Shown in pieces: positions 37,140-48,417 of a DNA stretch of 64,000 bases. Numbering within the stretch: position 1 is the first letter of the stretch; every line of letters begins with the position of its first letter. Source of the stretch: Embiotoca jacksoni. Lineage: Eukaryota; Chordata; Actinopteri; Embiotocidae. Below the pieces are notes generated by a model. The model saw only the letters and a program-made list of their open reading frames with translations, made no database searches and was not told where the DNA came from. The stretch spans positions 2,874,122-2,938,121 of the forward strand of contig JAKOON010000027.1 in the NCBI GenBank assembly GCA_022577435.1, in the 5' to 3' direction. The translations under genes were made by a program, and so were the position numbers.

Positions 37140-39834
37140 CTCAGCGGTGACATGTGCAGTCTGACAATATATCACCATCTGGTGGTCAAATTATAAAGAG
37201 CATGCTGATGCTGTCTTCTGAAAAACTAAACGTCAACCTGCTTTTTCAGCAAAACAGGTTTTTCTAAACCCATAACATGCTGGTGAAGCAAATATTAAAT
37301 GGTGAGAGAAATAGGACTAAATAAAAAGATTATTTCAATTCATTTATGTTCTAGAGAGGTTAATTAAAAAGCTGTTTAATCCCAACGGTCACAGTTGTGA
37401 CTTTGTTTTCTTGAAGCTCTGAAAGTGTTGTTGTTGTTGGCTTCTTGTGAGAAATTCAACTGTTAAAATAAAAAAAAATGGACTAAAATCCATCAATGTC
37501 ATGTGACCATAGGAACCTGCTTGAACCCCTGGAGGAAGACGTCCTTCTCAAACTTACTAAATAATGTTAGTAAATGACCTTAATTAACAGATAGAACGAT
37601 CCTGTTTTGTCCACAAATTCTTTAAAGGTTTTACTACTGCTTTATGTTGAGAATTATACTCCAGTATACGTATAAGAAGTGCCAAAGTGTTTCACAATTG
37701 TTATGACACTGAATGTTTCACCAACACAACTTCAAAAAGAGTTTAAAGTTTGTGTGTTTGGAAAATCTGAGGAGAAAAATTCATGTCTTGCAGAAAAGAA
37801 TTGCCATTAAATGGGTTAAAAAAAAAAAGACCATGTTATTGCATTCATTTCAACCTTTGAAAAAGTAAATATCACATTAGAAAAAAGGGGGTTTGTTTTA
37901 AACTTGACGAATATCCAATTTTAGAGCATGCAAGATTAAATATAATATATAACATAAAATATCTACCAACCAAAGTTATCATCTTTTCTCATAAATATAG
38001 ACATGCAACAAATCATAGCTGCAAACACAAACACCTTATAGAGCAGATGGTTAATATTTGTAGCCGAGTTTTCTGATTATGTTCTGTTATATATATGTAT
38101 ATATATATATATAGACATTTGATCTATTAATACCATACAAATATTGATTAGAGCAGATAGTAAATAGCTAACCTGAGCCTTTTCTCTCTTTTCGGGATAG
38201 CAGCCTGTAAGATAAGACTGTATTTAACAACGGGGTCAGTATATAGACTCCAAATTAGTTTGATTCTGACACTTACTTGGGAGGTATAACTGCATGTGTA
38301 TGAAGGAACAGACTGTATTTCATGCTGCTCTACTTTCCATTAGGAACGGCCCCACAGTTTGCCAGTGAAAAGTACATTCTGCTTTATCTAGAAAAAAAAA
38401 AAAAAAAAAAAGGTGTAATTGGGTCTTTCAGTGTGTAGCTGGAAAGTGTGAATGACTTGAAGGTTTCACTTTCTTACATTTTTTTTTTTCCCCTCCCTAA
38501 TTAAATTGGCTCTTTTCACATGAAGTGTGGGTGGAAGCTGTTGTGGGGGCTGTGAGCTCACAAAGGCAGCTTTTCCGCCAACCAATCCCCTCACTAGCTG
38601 TTTGGATGGTAGCCCAGCCTCCTTTAGATCGCCCTCCTCTCTCTCATACACTTGCACATACACACTCTCTCTCTACCTCCCTCTCACATACACACTTTCG
38701 TGCTCCGTCATAGCAGGAATTTTCCACTCAGCAGCCGGAGAGCATTGAGGCCAGCTGTGCTGTCAATTGCAGTCCATGCTCAGATCTCACAGACTGTTTG
38801 CAGACCCTCTTTTTGTTCCAACCTGCTTTTTTCATGTTTTTTTTTTTTTTTTTTTTTTTCCTGGCTTTCCTCTCACAGGCATGCACACAGCTGTAGCTAC
38901 ACACACACACACATAAACATGCAGGACTGCAAAAATGTCTGCAAGCACGAATATATATTCATTGTTTAGTGGGACAGCGGAGCAGAGAGCTGCAGCTATA
39001 TCAGGAGACGGGGTGACCTACTACTACGTCTCCCTTCCTGTCTCTCGTCTCCTCTCTTTCATGGATCAGATCTAGCAGTAGCTCTCCGGTTGTTGTTGTT
39101 GTTGTTATTGTTGTTGTTGTTTTTCTCCAACATCTCTCTGGTTCTCAGTCTGTCTAATCCTCGCAGTCTCTCCCTCCTCACTTTGTTGTCATCAACACTC
39201 GCCGTTAGAAAACATTCATAAGAGCTGCCTCCACTGTGCATGCGGCATGTATACATTAGAGGCCATGTTATGTAAGTGTGAGTGAGCCCACCCACTTCTC
39301 CCACTTCATCCCCCACATCGCCCATACCTTTCCCTGCTTCCTCTCAAATCAGGTCAGGTCAACTCAAACGGCCCCCGTCAATGGAAACATATACATAAAT
39401 ATATACATAATCTCCCGGGACCTCGAGAAGACATGAGATGTTTTTTTTTGTTAATATAAATATTGGCTGTGCTTCCTAAGTAATGTGCGTAAACGGACAG
39501 AGTAAGAAAAACAAAAATCAACATTTCCATAAATCTTGAAAAGCCCCGATCTGAGTTAAAGAATAATACGTTGACCGAGCGTATCCTCGAGCTGAAGGGC
39601 ATCATGGGAAATCGTTTGACATTTAAGGAAAAGCTGCTGTCTTTCTGAAACTTAGATGAGAAGATTGATATCACTCTCATGTGTTTGTTAAATACCAGGC
39701 CTGGAGGCGATCACCTCGACAAAGGGCAGGAGGACAGGATGGGAACAGCGAGTCCATCTCCTGACAACACTTCTTACAATTTATTCATTCCTGTTTTTTT
39801 ATTACTGTGAAAACAGGACTTCAGGAAGTCACTG

Positions 39835-40170
39835 CACCTGTCTGTCAACACTTAACTCCGCCCACTGCACCACAGGCTTGTCAATCAAACAGACACGCCC
39901 CCAAAAACACAACTTTTTAAGGCCTTTGTTTTCAGATGTGCGCCAGAGAATTAATAAGAAGGAGTGACTTTAGCTAACAACACTGAAATAACTCGTGAAA
40001 GAAATTAATTGACTTTAAATTTCATGAGAGAAGTTGAATGGGAGTCCATGGAGCCGGAGGCTTTTTGGAGCCGACCTCTAGTGGCACTCGGTGGTATTGC
40101 ACCTTAAGGCACTTCTGCATCAGCCTCATTTATTTTGGACTTGAAAGCTACGTCCGGTCTTATACACAGT
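39835..40170 (+). repeat. Composite teleost repeat family B, copy 3
   Basis: The longest copy. It contains CTTGTCAATCAAACAGACAC, GTGACTTTAGCTAACAAC, GACCTCTAGTGGCACTCGG and ACACAGTCTATGG-type segments that occur separately in the other copies. Confidence 0.6.
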
Positions 40171-40449
40171 CTATGGACATAGACCTCGTTGTTAAAATGT
40201 CCAACTTTACAACAGAAATAAACACGTTTACAGCCTTGTACAAAAAAACATATTGGTTAATTTCCCCGTTCATGACAACTGTAGCGTTGATGAATTTTTA
40301 TATAACTCACCCGTTTAAATTGTGTAAGGGCCTAAAGTCAAGAATAATTAAGGGTGAGGCTGCTTTGAGTCAACCTATGGGTGACGTCCGTTTTTTATGA
40401 GCTAAGCTAACTGTCTCATTTGGTCTATTTCATACTTAACCAGCGGACT

Positions 40450-40835
40450 TTCGACAAGCCTATTTTCTTAGAAGGACTCGACAAGCTTCCAACTTTATGT
40501 CGATAGTTTATGTCCAACACGACAGCCCCAGTACGCGAAGCCTGGCCCACATTTCCTGATCTCAAACCCATCCAACACCCTTGGGATGAATCAGCGCACC
40601 AACAACGAGCCAGGCTTCATCATCCAGCATCCAAATCGAGCCTCGCTAACGCTCTCGTAGCAGAATGAGAGCAGATCCCTGCAGCCAGATTTTCTAGGAG
40701 AACGTCTTCACACCCGAGCGCAGCGGCTCTGACAGCAGCCGATTGGTTCCCATAGTTTTTGTTGATGGAGACGTTCAACAATCCCATGTGGATGTAATGA
40801 TCCGGTGTCCGCACACTTTTGGCCGTGCAGCGTAC
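40450..40835 (+). mobile_element. Tc1/mariner-like transposon relic
   Basis: A stretch that translates near 40557 to PDLKPIQHPWDE, a decayed form of the PDLNPIEHLWDEL catalytic C-terminal motif of Tc1-like transposases. It is followed by the Arg/Ala-rich tail and an end containing ACTTTTGGCCGTGCAG, resembling the common teleost ACTTTTGGCCAT terminus. It has no intact frame. Boundaries are approximate. Confidence 0.6.
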
Positions 40836-41839
40836 GTGCGTTGAACTTTTTCAGCAGATAGATAGCAGAACTGTATTTTCTTTCTCAGAGAAATTATCCA
40901 AAAGACAAACACCGAAATAACTTCCAGATTGTGTTTTCAAACAGCGCGAGTTGGGGAGAAATACTTGGAGGAAAGACAGAAGAAAAAAAAGAAAAGAAGC
41001 ACGCTGATTCGGACGAGATCACGTGGGATTTGTGAGGATGGCGACCTCGTGGGATGGAAGGCTCTCTGCGACAATCCATTACTGCCTAAGTCAACATACT
41101 GTAGGGAGACATGGAAATGAAAAATGCATGCTTTTAAGGAAGACAAGAGTAGAAATTTTTGAAATGCCGAGTGAGGCAAGAGCAATTATCGACCATCGCA
41201 GAAGTTCAGTGCCGGTGTAACAAGGTCGGACACATGCAGACATAATGTCCTCACTTGTGTGGATGTTATGTGAAATAAGAGCCTCCTCATCAGGAACCGT
41301 TGGGGATGGGTAAATGAGGATTGAATCGAAGTAGCCTAAAAAGTATTTAAGTATTATCAGCAAAAATGCACTTTACGTTTCAAAAGTAAAAGTACACAAT
41401 ATGCAGTAATTTATTGTTAAACACAATGTTTTTAAAATAATATTACTGCTGTATTAATGTGCCTTTTAGAGCTGCAGTCATTTAAGGTTGTCTGTTGGTT
41501 AGATTAATCTAAAGTAATGGAATATGTTCTATAAGATCATCATACTCGTTTCTGTTCTAAAAGACTCTTTAAAAAAAGTCAACTAGCTCATAAAAATAAT
41601 GTAATCCAAGTGGGTTTTAAATCATTTTACCTCCTTTTCCTTCAGTTTACCAAGAAAAATTCAAATTCAAAATCACCAAATTTGGAGATTCGTGCTTTTC
41701 ACTGGACACGATGGGTGCAAGAAACGGTAACGTTAAAAGTAACTAAAGCTGTCAGACAAATGTGGAGTAAAAAGTACAATATTTGCCTCTTAAATGTTGT
41801 GGAGTGGAAGTATAAAGCTGCATAAAGTGGGAATACTCA

Positions 41840-42045
41840 AGCAGGACGGTACTTTTCACCACAGTCTGTTTCAACACGCACAAAAGTCGAGTCCATTCGG
41901 GGTTTCGCTGCTTAACAAGCCAGCAGCCCTCGACCTCGACCCCGTCCAGCACATTTGCATGAATTGTGAGCTTGTGGGAGCGGTTCTCCGTGGGGAGTCT
42001 CAGCATTTAAGCGAGAGGAAGGTGGAGGCTGTTATGGACGCAAAT
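41840..42045 (+). mobile_element. Possible second Tc1-like transposase fragment
   Basis: Reads LDLDPVQHICMNCEL near 41930-41975, again resembling PDLNPIEHLWDEL with several changes. No terminal repeat was found. Weak, and could be a chance match. Confidence 0.3.
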
Positions 42046-43249
42046 GAATGGATTACCAACAAATCCACTTATGTCATGTTTACATTCTTTAGGCCGTGTT
42101 GTGTATATCGGACTGTAAAGAAGGAGTCAGTTAAACACAACAAATAAGCTATTTAGTCATGAATCACTTTGTGCAATCGTGAACACTTAGCTCTGGTTCC
42201 CATGACGACTTTACCCCTGTTTTCAACTTGGCCCGGTACACACTGAGCGTCCCAGTGTAAAGCCCCGTGATTCATGGTTTTGCACTCTCCAGCAGGTTTA
42301 TCTCTCTTGGCGTCGTACCGAGCGTTTTACCAAGGGAGAAGTGCGGTCCAAGTATATCAAGGCTGCATATTGTATGACTTTATGTGCGCTGTCAGGGTCA
42401 TGGCGAGGCGTGCTGTGTTTATGTTGGGAGTACATGCTGGTATGCAGCCCGCAGGAGACGTCCCGCCCCCCCCCTCTCGTCCTGGGATGACCCTACATAT
42501 ACCTCCCTGCACAACTTAAACTCCTCTAGCACACACTCTCCAGTCTGTTTATGTATTTTCACTCTGCCTCTCTGATCTCCTGCACATCGTCCCTCCCTGG
42601 AAACAGAAAAGCGCCGTCACCAAAATGTCACCACATATTTATGGAAGCATGTTAATTGTCCTAAACATTTTGTTAACATCTCCTTTGTTTACAGGAGCTT
42701 CAATCCCCAGAAGTCGAGACCGCGTGTACGCCTGTCTGTCCATATGTACGGGGATGTACGGAGCAAAATGGAAGGAACAGCATGTTGTTGTTGTTGTTTT
42801 GTACATTTAAAGCACCATAGACCCGTCAGTGTTGATAAATTCTTCATTCTTCGCAGGGTACCATGATGTACTAGTTCTTGCCGTGCGTCCGAAGGCCATT
42901 GCTCAATCTGTACCTTAGACAGAAAATAAAACATGAACTTTTAAATGAGCTCAGTTGTGCATATATTTATATCTTCGGTAAAAAAAAAAAAAAAAAAAAA
43001 AAAAATCAGCTTAAATGTGCTTTAAAACATTCACACAAGCCATATTCACTTCATAAAGCAAGAACCTGAGGCCGAATAAGGAGAAAAAGCATGTGGGCTG
43101 AAAGCCTTTTAAATTAATAGATCGCTTTTGTGACATAAATACTTTTTTTTTTTTTTTTCTTTTGTCTGCTGCCAAATCCTAAATGACTAATTGATCTGTC
43201 ACAGTAGCTGTAAACTAAACACGCGGGCAACTCAGTCCAATTCACCGTT

Positions 43250-43421
43250 AGGAGCTTTAGCGCCATCGCGCGGCGGGCGTAACCAAAAACAAAAAAAAGA
43301 CGGGCGCCATCCACGTATTTCCGTCAAAGAACCGGAAGCGGAGGTTGCGCATGCGTATATCCCACAACCCCATTTGACTTCCGGGCGCAAGTCGAACAAA
43401 AACAAGACTCGTGCGTTGAGG
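43250..43421 (+). promoter_or_regulatory. dhx8: dhx8 TATA-less promoter / 5' UTR with ETS and NRF-1-like motifs
   Basis: GC-rich, CpG-bearing stretch directly before the dhx8 start codon. It holds ACCGGAAG at 43331-43338 (ETS/GABPA type), TGCGCATGCG at 43346-43355 (NRF-1 type) and ACTTCCGGGC at 43377-43386 (ETS type on the other strand). No TATA box is visible. This is the usual make-up of a housekeeping promoter. The transcription start itself cannot be seen and the region limits are my estimate. Confidence 0.6.
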
Positions 43422-46400
43422 ATGGCGGACGGCGGAGTCGACGAGCTCTCGCAGCTCGAGTACTTATCTTTGGTGTCCAAAGTCTGCACGGAGCTCGACA
43501 ACCATCTGGGACTCAGCGACAAAGATTTAGGTACACACAGGAAAGTCAACGGGAACTCTTCGGCTAGCCACCTAGCTCGTTAGCACGAGCTAGGTGGCTA
43601 GCTACCTCCATTTTTAACCCTAAAATGTCACTTTAAGCTCTAAATAACGTCTCCGTGTCGCTCGAAGCTGACGTTCGTGTGTTGTTTTTTTTGTTTTTGT
43701 CCGTTTGCTCTCCTCCAGCCGAGTTCGTCATCAGCCTCGCTGAGAAACAACCGAGCTTCGACGGGTTCAAAGCTCTTCTGCTGCAAAATGGAGCCGAATT
43801 CACAGTAAGTTCGTGTCTGGACGTGAAGTGAGACACCGGAGGGAGACACCGGAGGGAGGGACCGGAGGGAGGGACCGGTTCGCTCCGGTAACCCGCTTTC
43901 TCTTTTCTGTTCCAGGACTCTCTCATCGGTAACCTGCTCCGGCTCATCCAGACGATGCGGCCTCCGTCCAAAGAGTCGATGAGTAAAGGTGAAACTACGT
44001 GTTGATCATTTGGTGTTTGACCCTCAATAAATGAAACCCCCCCCTTTATTTATTTATTTATTTATTTATTTCCTTTAAAGCCGCTGAGCTTCCTCCCAAG
44101 ATGAAGTCAGAAAAGGAAAAGTTGAAGGAGCTGTTTCCTGCACTGTGTCGAGCAGATGATCCGGTGCCGAAGGTACAACCTGCTTTATGTTTGTAGTTGT
44201 TATCTGTTTTTAACCGTCTTCATCACTGTGGAACAAAATCCTGACAGATAGACGAATAATTACTTTTTTTAATTTTTTTATTAGCACTGATATAGAGAAT
44301 ATTTGTTTATGAAACAGCTATAATTATAATAATAATAATAAAGACAGTTTTTCTGCTTTTGTGAATCTGCAAATGAATATGTTGACCAGTTAAAACTTGA
44401 CTGCGTGTCTTTTCTTCTTCTTCGCTGAACTTCGTAGAAACTGCTGGATGAGGATGATGTGAAAGTGGCAGCTGATGCCATGAAGGAGCTGGAAATGTTT
44501 ATGCCCAGCGTCAGCGGGTCTGAGACCAAAGGAAGCAAGAGCAAGTAAGACGACGACATTTCATCCAGTCAACTTTATTTTATTTGTGTTCTTGAAAAGG
44601 AAACTAACATTTTAGCAAACTCCTGTGAAAGCAACTTATCTTGATGATGTCAACGATGGTTGTTGTTGTTGTTGTTTTTTTTTCACTTGTTCTTACAGGT
44701 CAGAAAAAAATAGACGTCACAGCCGAAGTCGCAGCAGAAGCAGAGAAAGGGACCGACACAGAGAGCGAGACCGAGACCGGAAGAGACGGCGTCGCTCTCG
44801 ATCGCACTCCAGATCCAGGTCTCACTCCAGAGACCGAAACCGAGATCGGCACCGAGAAAGAGACCGAGAAAGAGAAAGAGACCGAGACGGAGATCGTGGC
44901 AAGAGGAGAGAAAAGTCGTCCCGCTGGACCGATCGCTCGCCGAGCCCCAAAAAAGACCAAGACAGAGAGTCCGACCGCTGGAAGGACAAACACGTGGATC
45001 GCCCGCCACCAGAGGAGCCTTCTGTCGGCGACATCTACAACGGGAAAGTTACCAGCATCATGCAGTTCGGTTGCTTCGTTCAGCTGGAGGGACTGAGGTC
45101 AGTGTGACGTCCCTGATGAAATGGACTCGTCTGTATCGGCTCTTTTTCTCCCGGCTGTTATTTAAGTTCATAAACTCAACCACGATGTCCTCCTCCGGTT
45201 TTTAGGAAACGATGGGAGGGTTTGGTCCACATCTCCGAGCTGCGCAGAGAAGGCCGCGTGGCCAACGTGGCTGATGTCGTCAGCAAAGGCCAAAGAGTCA
45301 AGATCAAAGTGCTGTCGTTCACCGGGTCCAAGACCAGCCTCAGTATGAAGGTACGAACACATGCAGACATACATAATCCCAATTATTTGAAGTTTGACTG
45401 TGTGGAGAAGAACTTTTATTAATATAAATCAGGATTAACTCAATGGGATTAAGCCACTTATTACTTTCTGATTAAAAAGATTCAGGAAGGCTAGATTTCA
45501 TCAGCACTGCATCTCACCTCAGGGTAGGAAGTTCTGCTCCAAGTTAGCAGGATGTAAATGGATCTATTCCTCCGTTGCTTTGCCAGGATGTGGACCAGGA
45601 GACGGGAGAAGACCTGAACCCCAACAGGAGGAGGAACGTGGGCCCGGACGGAGGAGAGGAGATCACCATGAGGAACCCCGACCGGCCGAGCAACCTGAAC
45701 CTGGGCCACGCCCCCGAGCTGGAGCAGGACGACACCCTGGAGCGCAAGAGGCTCACCAAGATCTCCGACCCGGAGAAGTGGGAAATCAAACAGGTGGGCA
45801 CGCGTTCAGAGTGGCTGCAGCTCCAGTTGAGTCTTTCACACCGAATCCTCTTTAAAACATCACGACACTCGTATTCCCCGTTTGTCTGCCTGCAGATGAT
45901 CGCTGCCAACGTGCTGTCCAAAGAAGAATTCCCTGATTTTGATGATGAGACCGGGATCCTTCCTAAAGTCGACGATGAAGAGGGTAAGAACTTGTTTTAC
46001 TTTCCCATCCTGAAGTTTCACACAATGCTGCTGGTTTGATTTGACACCTTCCCAGATATCGTGTTTATCCAAGTAGCTGAACAAGATCGAAGCTGCACCG
46101 TGTTTGTCGTTGTTCGTGTGAACCGTGACTGAGTTTGAAGTGTTTGTGTTCACACAGATGAAGACTTGGAAATCGAGCTGGTTGAAGAGGAACCGCCGTT
46201 CCTGAGGGGACACACCAAGCAAAGCATGGACATGAGCCCCGTCAAGATTGTCAAGGTAAAATATATTTCTGTGTATGTTATATTTTATTTAAGTAGATAC
46301 AGAACAGACTGTATACGACCAAACTGGTAATCACATTTGAGAAAGCCAGAGATTATATTACAAGATTAGACATTAGAAGTATTCGCAACCGATATTTGAT

Positions 46401-48382
46401 TTGAACGCAGAGACCACCAGTGTAACACAATCTCCTTCAGAATGTTGCATTATGGGTTGTGATCTTTGTATTCAGAGCAAGTGCGGCATGCCGTTTTATT
46501 AGGATTTGATTTAATAACCTGTCCGCTGCTGTTTCCACAGAACCCAGATGGCTCTCTGTCGCAGGCCGCCATGATGCAGAGCGCTCTGGCCAAGGAGAGA
46601 CGAGAGCTGAAGCAGGCGGCGCGCGAGGCGGAGATGGACTCCATCCCCATGGGGCTGAACAAACACTGGGTCGACCCGCTGCCAGACGGTTAGAAATCTA
46701 GTACATCGGCTCATTAAGTCGTTGTCGAGCCGCAGATGTTGACGCCGAAGAACGAGGAGTCAACATCTGCGACTTAACCATTAAAAACATCTGCCGTCTT
46801 GAAATTTGCACATCGATCGTCTTAAACTGAGAAGAGATTTGAGTTTTGCCTTTGGCTCACGTTAGAATTAATGTCTCGGCGTAGTCTGTGTGTTGGACAT
46901 GCCTTTAAAAAAAGAAGAAAAAAAAATACACAGCCCACTTTGAGTCCGACTTCCTCCCTGCTGGCAGACAGCACCCGTCCGGCCTGCCAGGGCTGGTGAT
47001 GCTTATCTGGCTTCCCCCCATCTGGCCGGATGGAAGACTCTTGTCATGCTTCTGTGTGCCTGCGTTGCTCTCCGTCGGGCCCCGAGGTGGGAAATGAACC
47101 GCCATCACTCCCCCTGCAGAACTGACCGTGACGATAGAAGTCTTTTTTTCTTCTTCATTATCAAATACAACTCTGCTTTTTGTTTCTCCAGTCGACGGCA
47201 GGCAGATCGCAGCCAACATGAGAGGCATTGGCATGATGCCCAACGACATCCCCGAGTGGAAGAAGCACGCTTTTGGAGGGAACAAGGCCTCGTACGGAAA
47301 GAAGACGCAGATGTCCATCCTGGAGCAGAGGGAGAGTCTGCCCATCTACAAGCTGAAGGAGCAGCTCATTCAGGTTGATCACGGCTTCACACCGCGGCAG
47401 GGAGACTTCTCTGGGATGTAGTTGCATGTTTCTCGTGGGAGTTTCTGATTTTGAAAATGTGAATATCTCTTTAACGCGCAGGTGTCGTTGCTTAAGTTAA
47501 TTTACAGATTTGGAACATCTGTCAAATAAACAACTAGGTTTCACCTGTTTGTTTTATTTTTAATTTTTTTTTTATCTTCCCTGTGGTGTTAATCAAGTGT
47601 GATATCAAGTAATCCCTGCAGAAATGTGTGCCGTGATGCAGGCGGTTCTGTTTATCGTATCTCTCTCCTGTCGGCCCTTTTTTTTTTTCTTCTTCTTTAA
47701 ATTAAAACTTATTTTAACTGTTTTCTCATCCAAGTGAGGATAAAATGTAACATTCGTTGTCTCCGTGGTAACCCGTCACAGGCCGTTCACGACAACCAGA
47801 TTCTGATCGTCATCGGAGAGACCGGGTCGGGTAAGACCACGCAGATCACTCAGTACCTGGCGGAGGCCGGTTACACCACCAGAGGGAAGATCGGCTGCAC
47901 GCAGCCCCGTCGTGTCGCCGCCATGTCGGTGGCCAAGAGAGTGTCTGAGGAGTACGGTTGTTGTCTGGGACAAGAGGTGAGCGATCCCAACAGAAACTAA
48001 CAGCAGGAGTATTTAGACGTGTGTGTGTGTGTGTGTGTGCGTGTGTGTGTGCGTGCGTGCGTGTGTGTGTGTGAGAATCGTTCTCGCTGTATATCGTCTG
48101 AAGCGGACTCGCCTTGCGTGCGTTTCCAGGTGGGTTACACCATCCGTTTCGAGGACTGCACCAGCCCCGAGACGGTGATCAAGTACATGACGGACGGTAT
48201 GCTGCTGAGAGAGTGTTTGATCGACTCTGAACTGGGCCAGTACGCCATCATCATGCTGGACGAAGCCCACGAGAGGACCATCCACACCGACGTCCTGTTC
48301 GGTCTCCTCAAGAAGGTAAGAAAGAGGAAATCGCTTCCTGTCACGCTAACGAGAGAGGAAGAGTTTAAAGAGATGCTGAGTG

Positions 48383-48417
<35 letters not shown>

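Larger units (their letters stand above)
22626..43421. other. Gene-poor interval between thra and dhx8
   Basis: About 21 kb with no recognisable protein gene on either strand. The first part is presumably thra 3' UTR; no poly(A) site can be chosen among many A-rich stretches. 25500-26650 is C-rich with many short C runs and only low-complexity open frames. No NR1D1 (the convergent neighbour of mammalian THRA) was seen. Notable contents are listed separately. Confidence 0.7.

Noticed and set aside
39351..39361. AGGTCAGGTCA as a receptor site
   Set aside because: The two half-sites overlap by one base, so it is not a DR1-DR5 arrangement.
22626..43421. Search for NR1D1 or another nuclear-receptor neighbour of thra
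   Set aside because: No zinc-finger or ligand-binding-domain sequence was recognised on either strand in this interval.
44641..45096. Alternative sense frame of about 150 codons in dhx8 exon 6, plus antisense frames
   Set aside because: A by-product of the periodic RS/RD codons; only the frame that joins exons 5 and 7 in phase continues into conserved S1-domain sequence.
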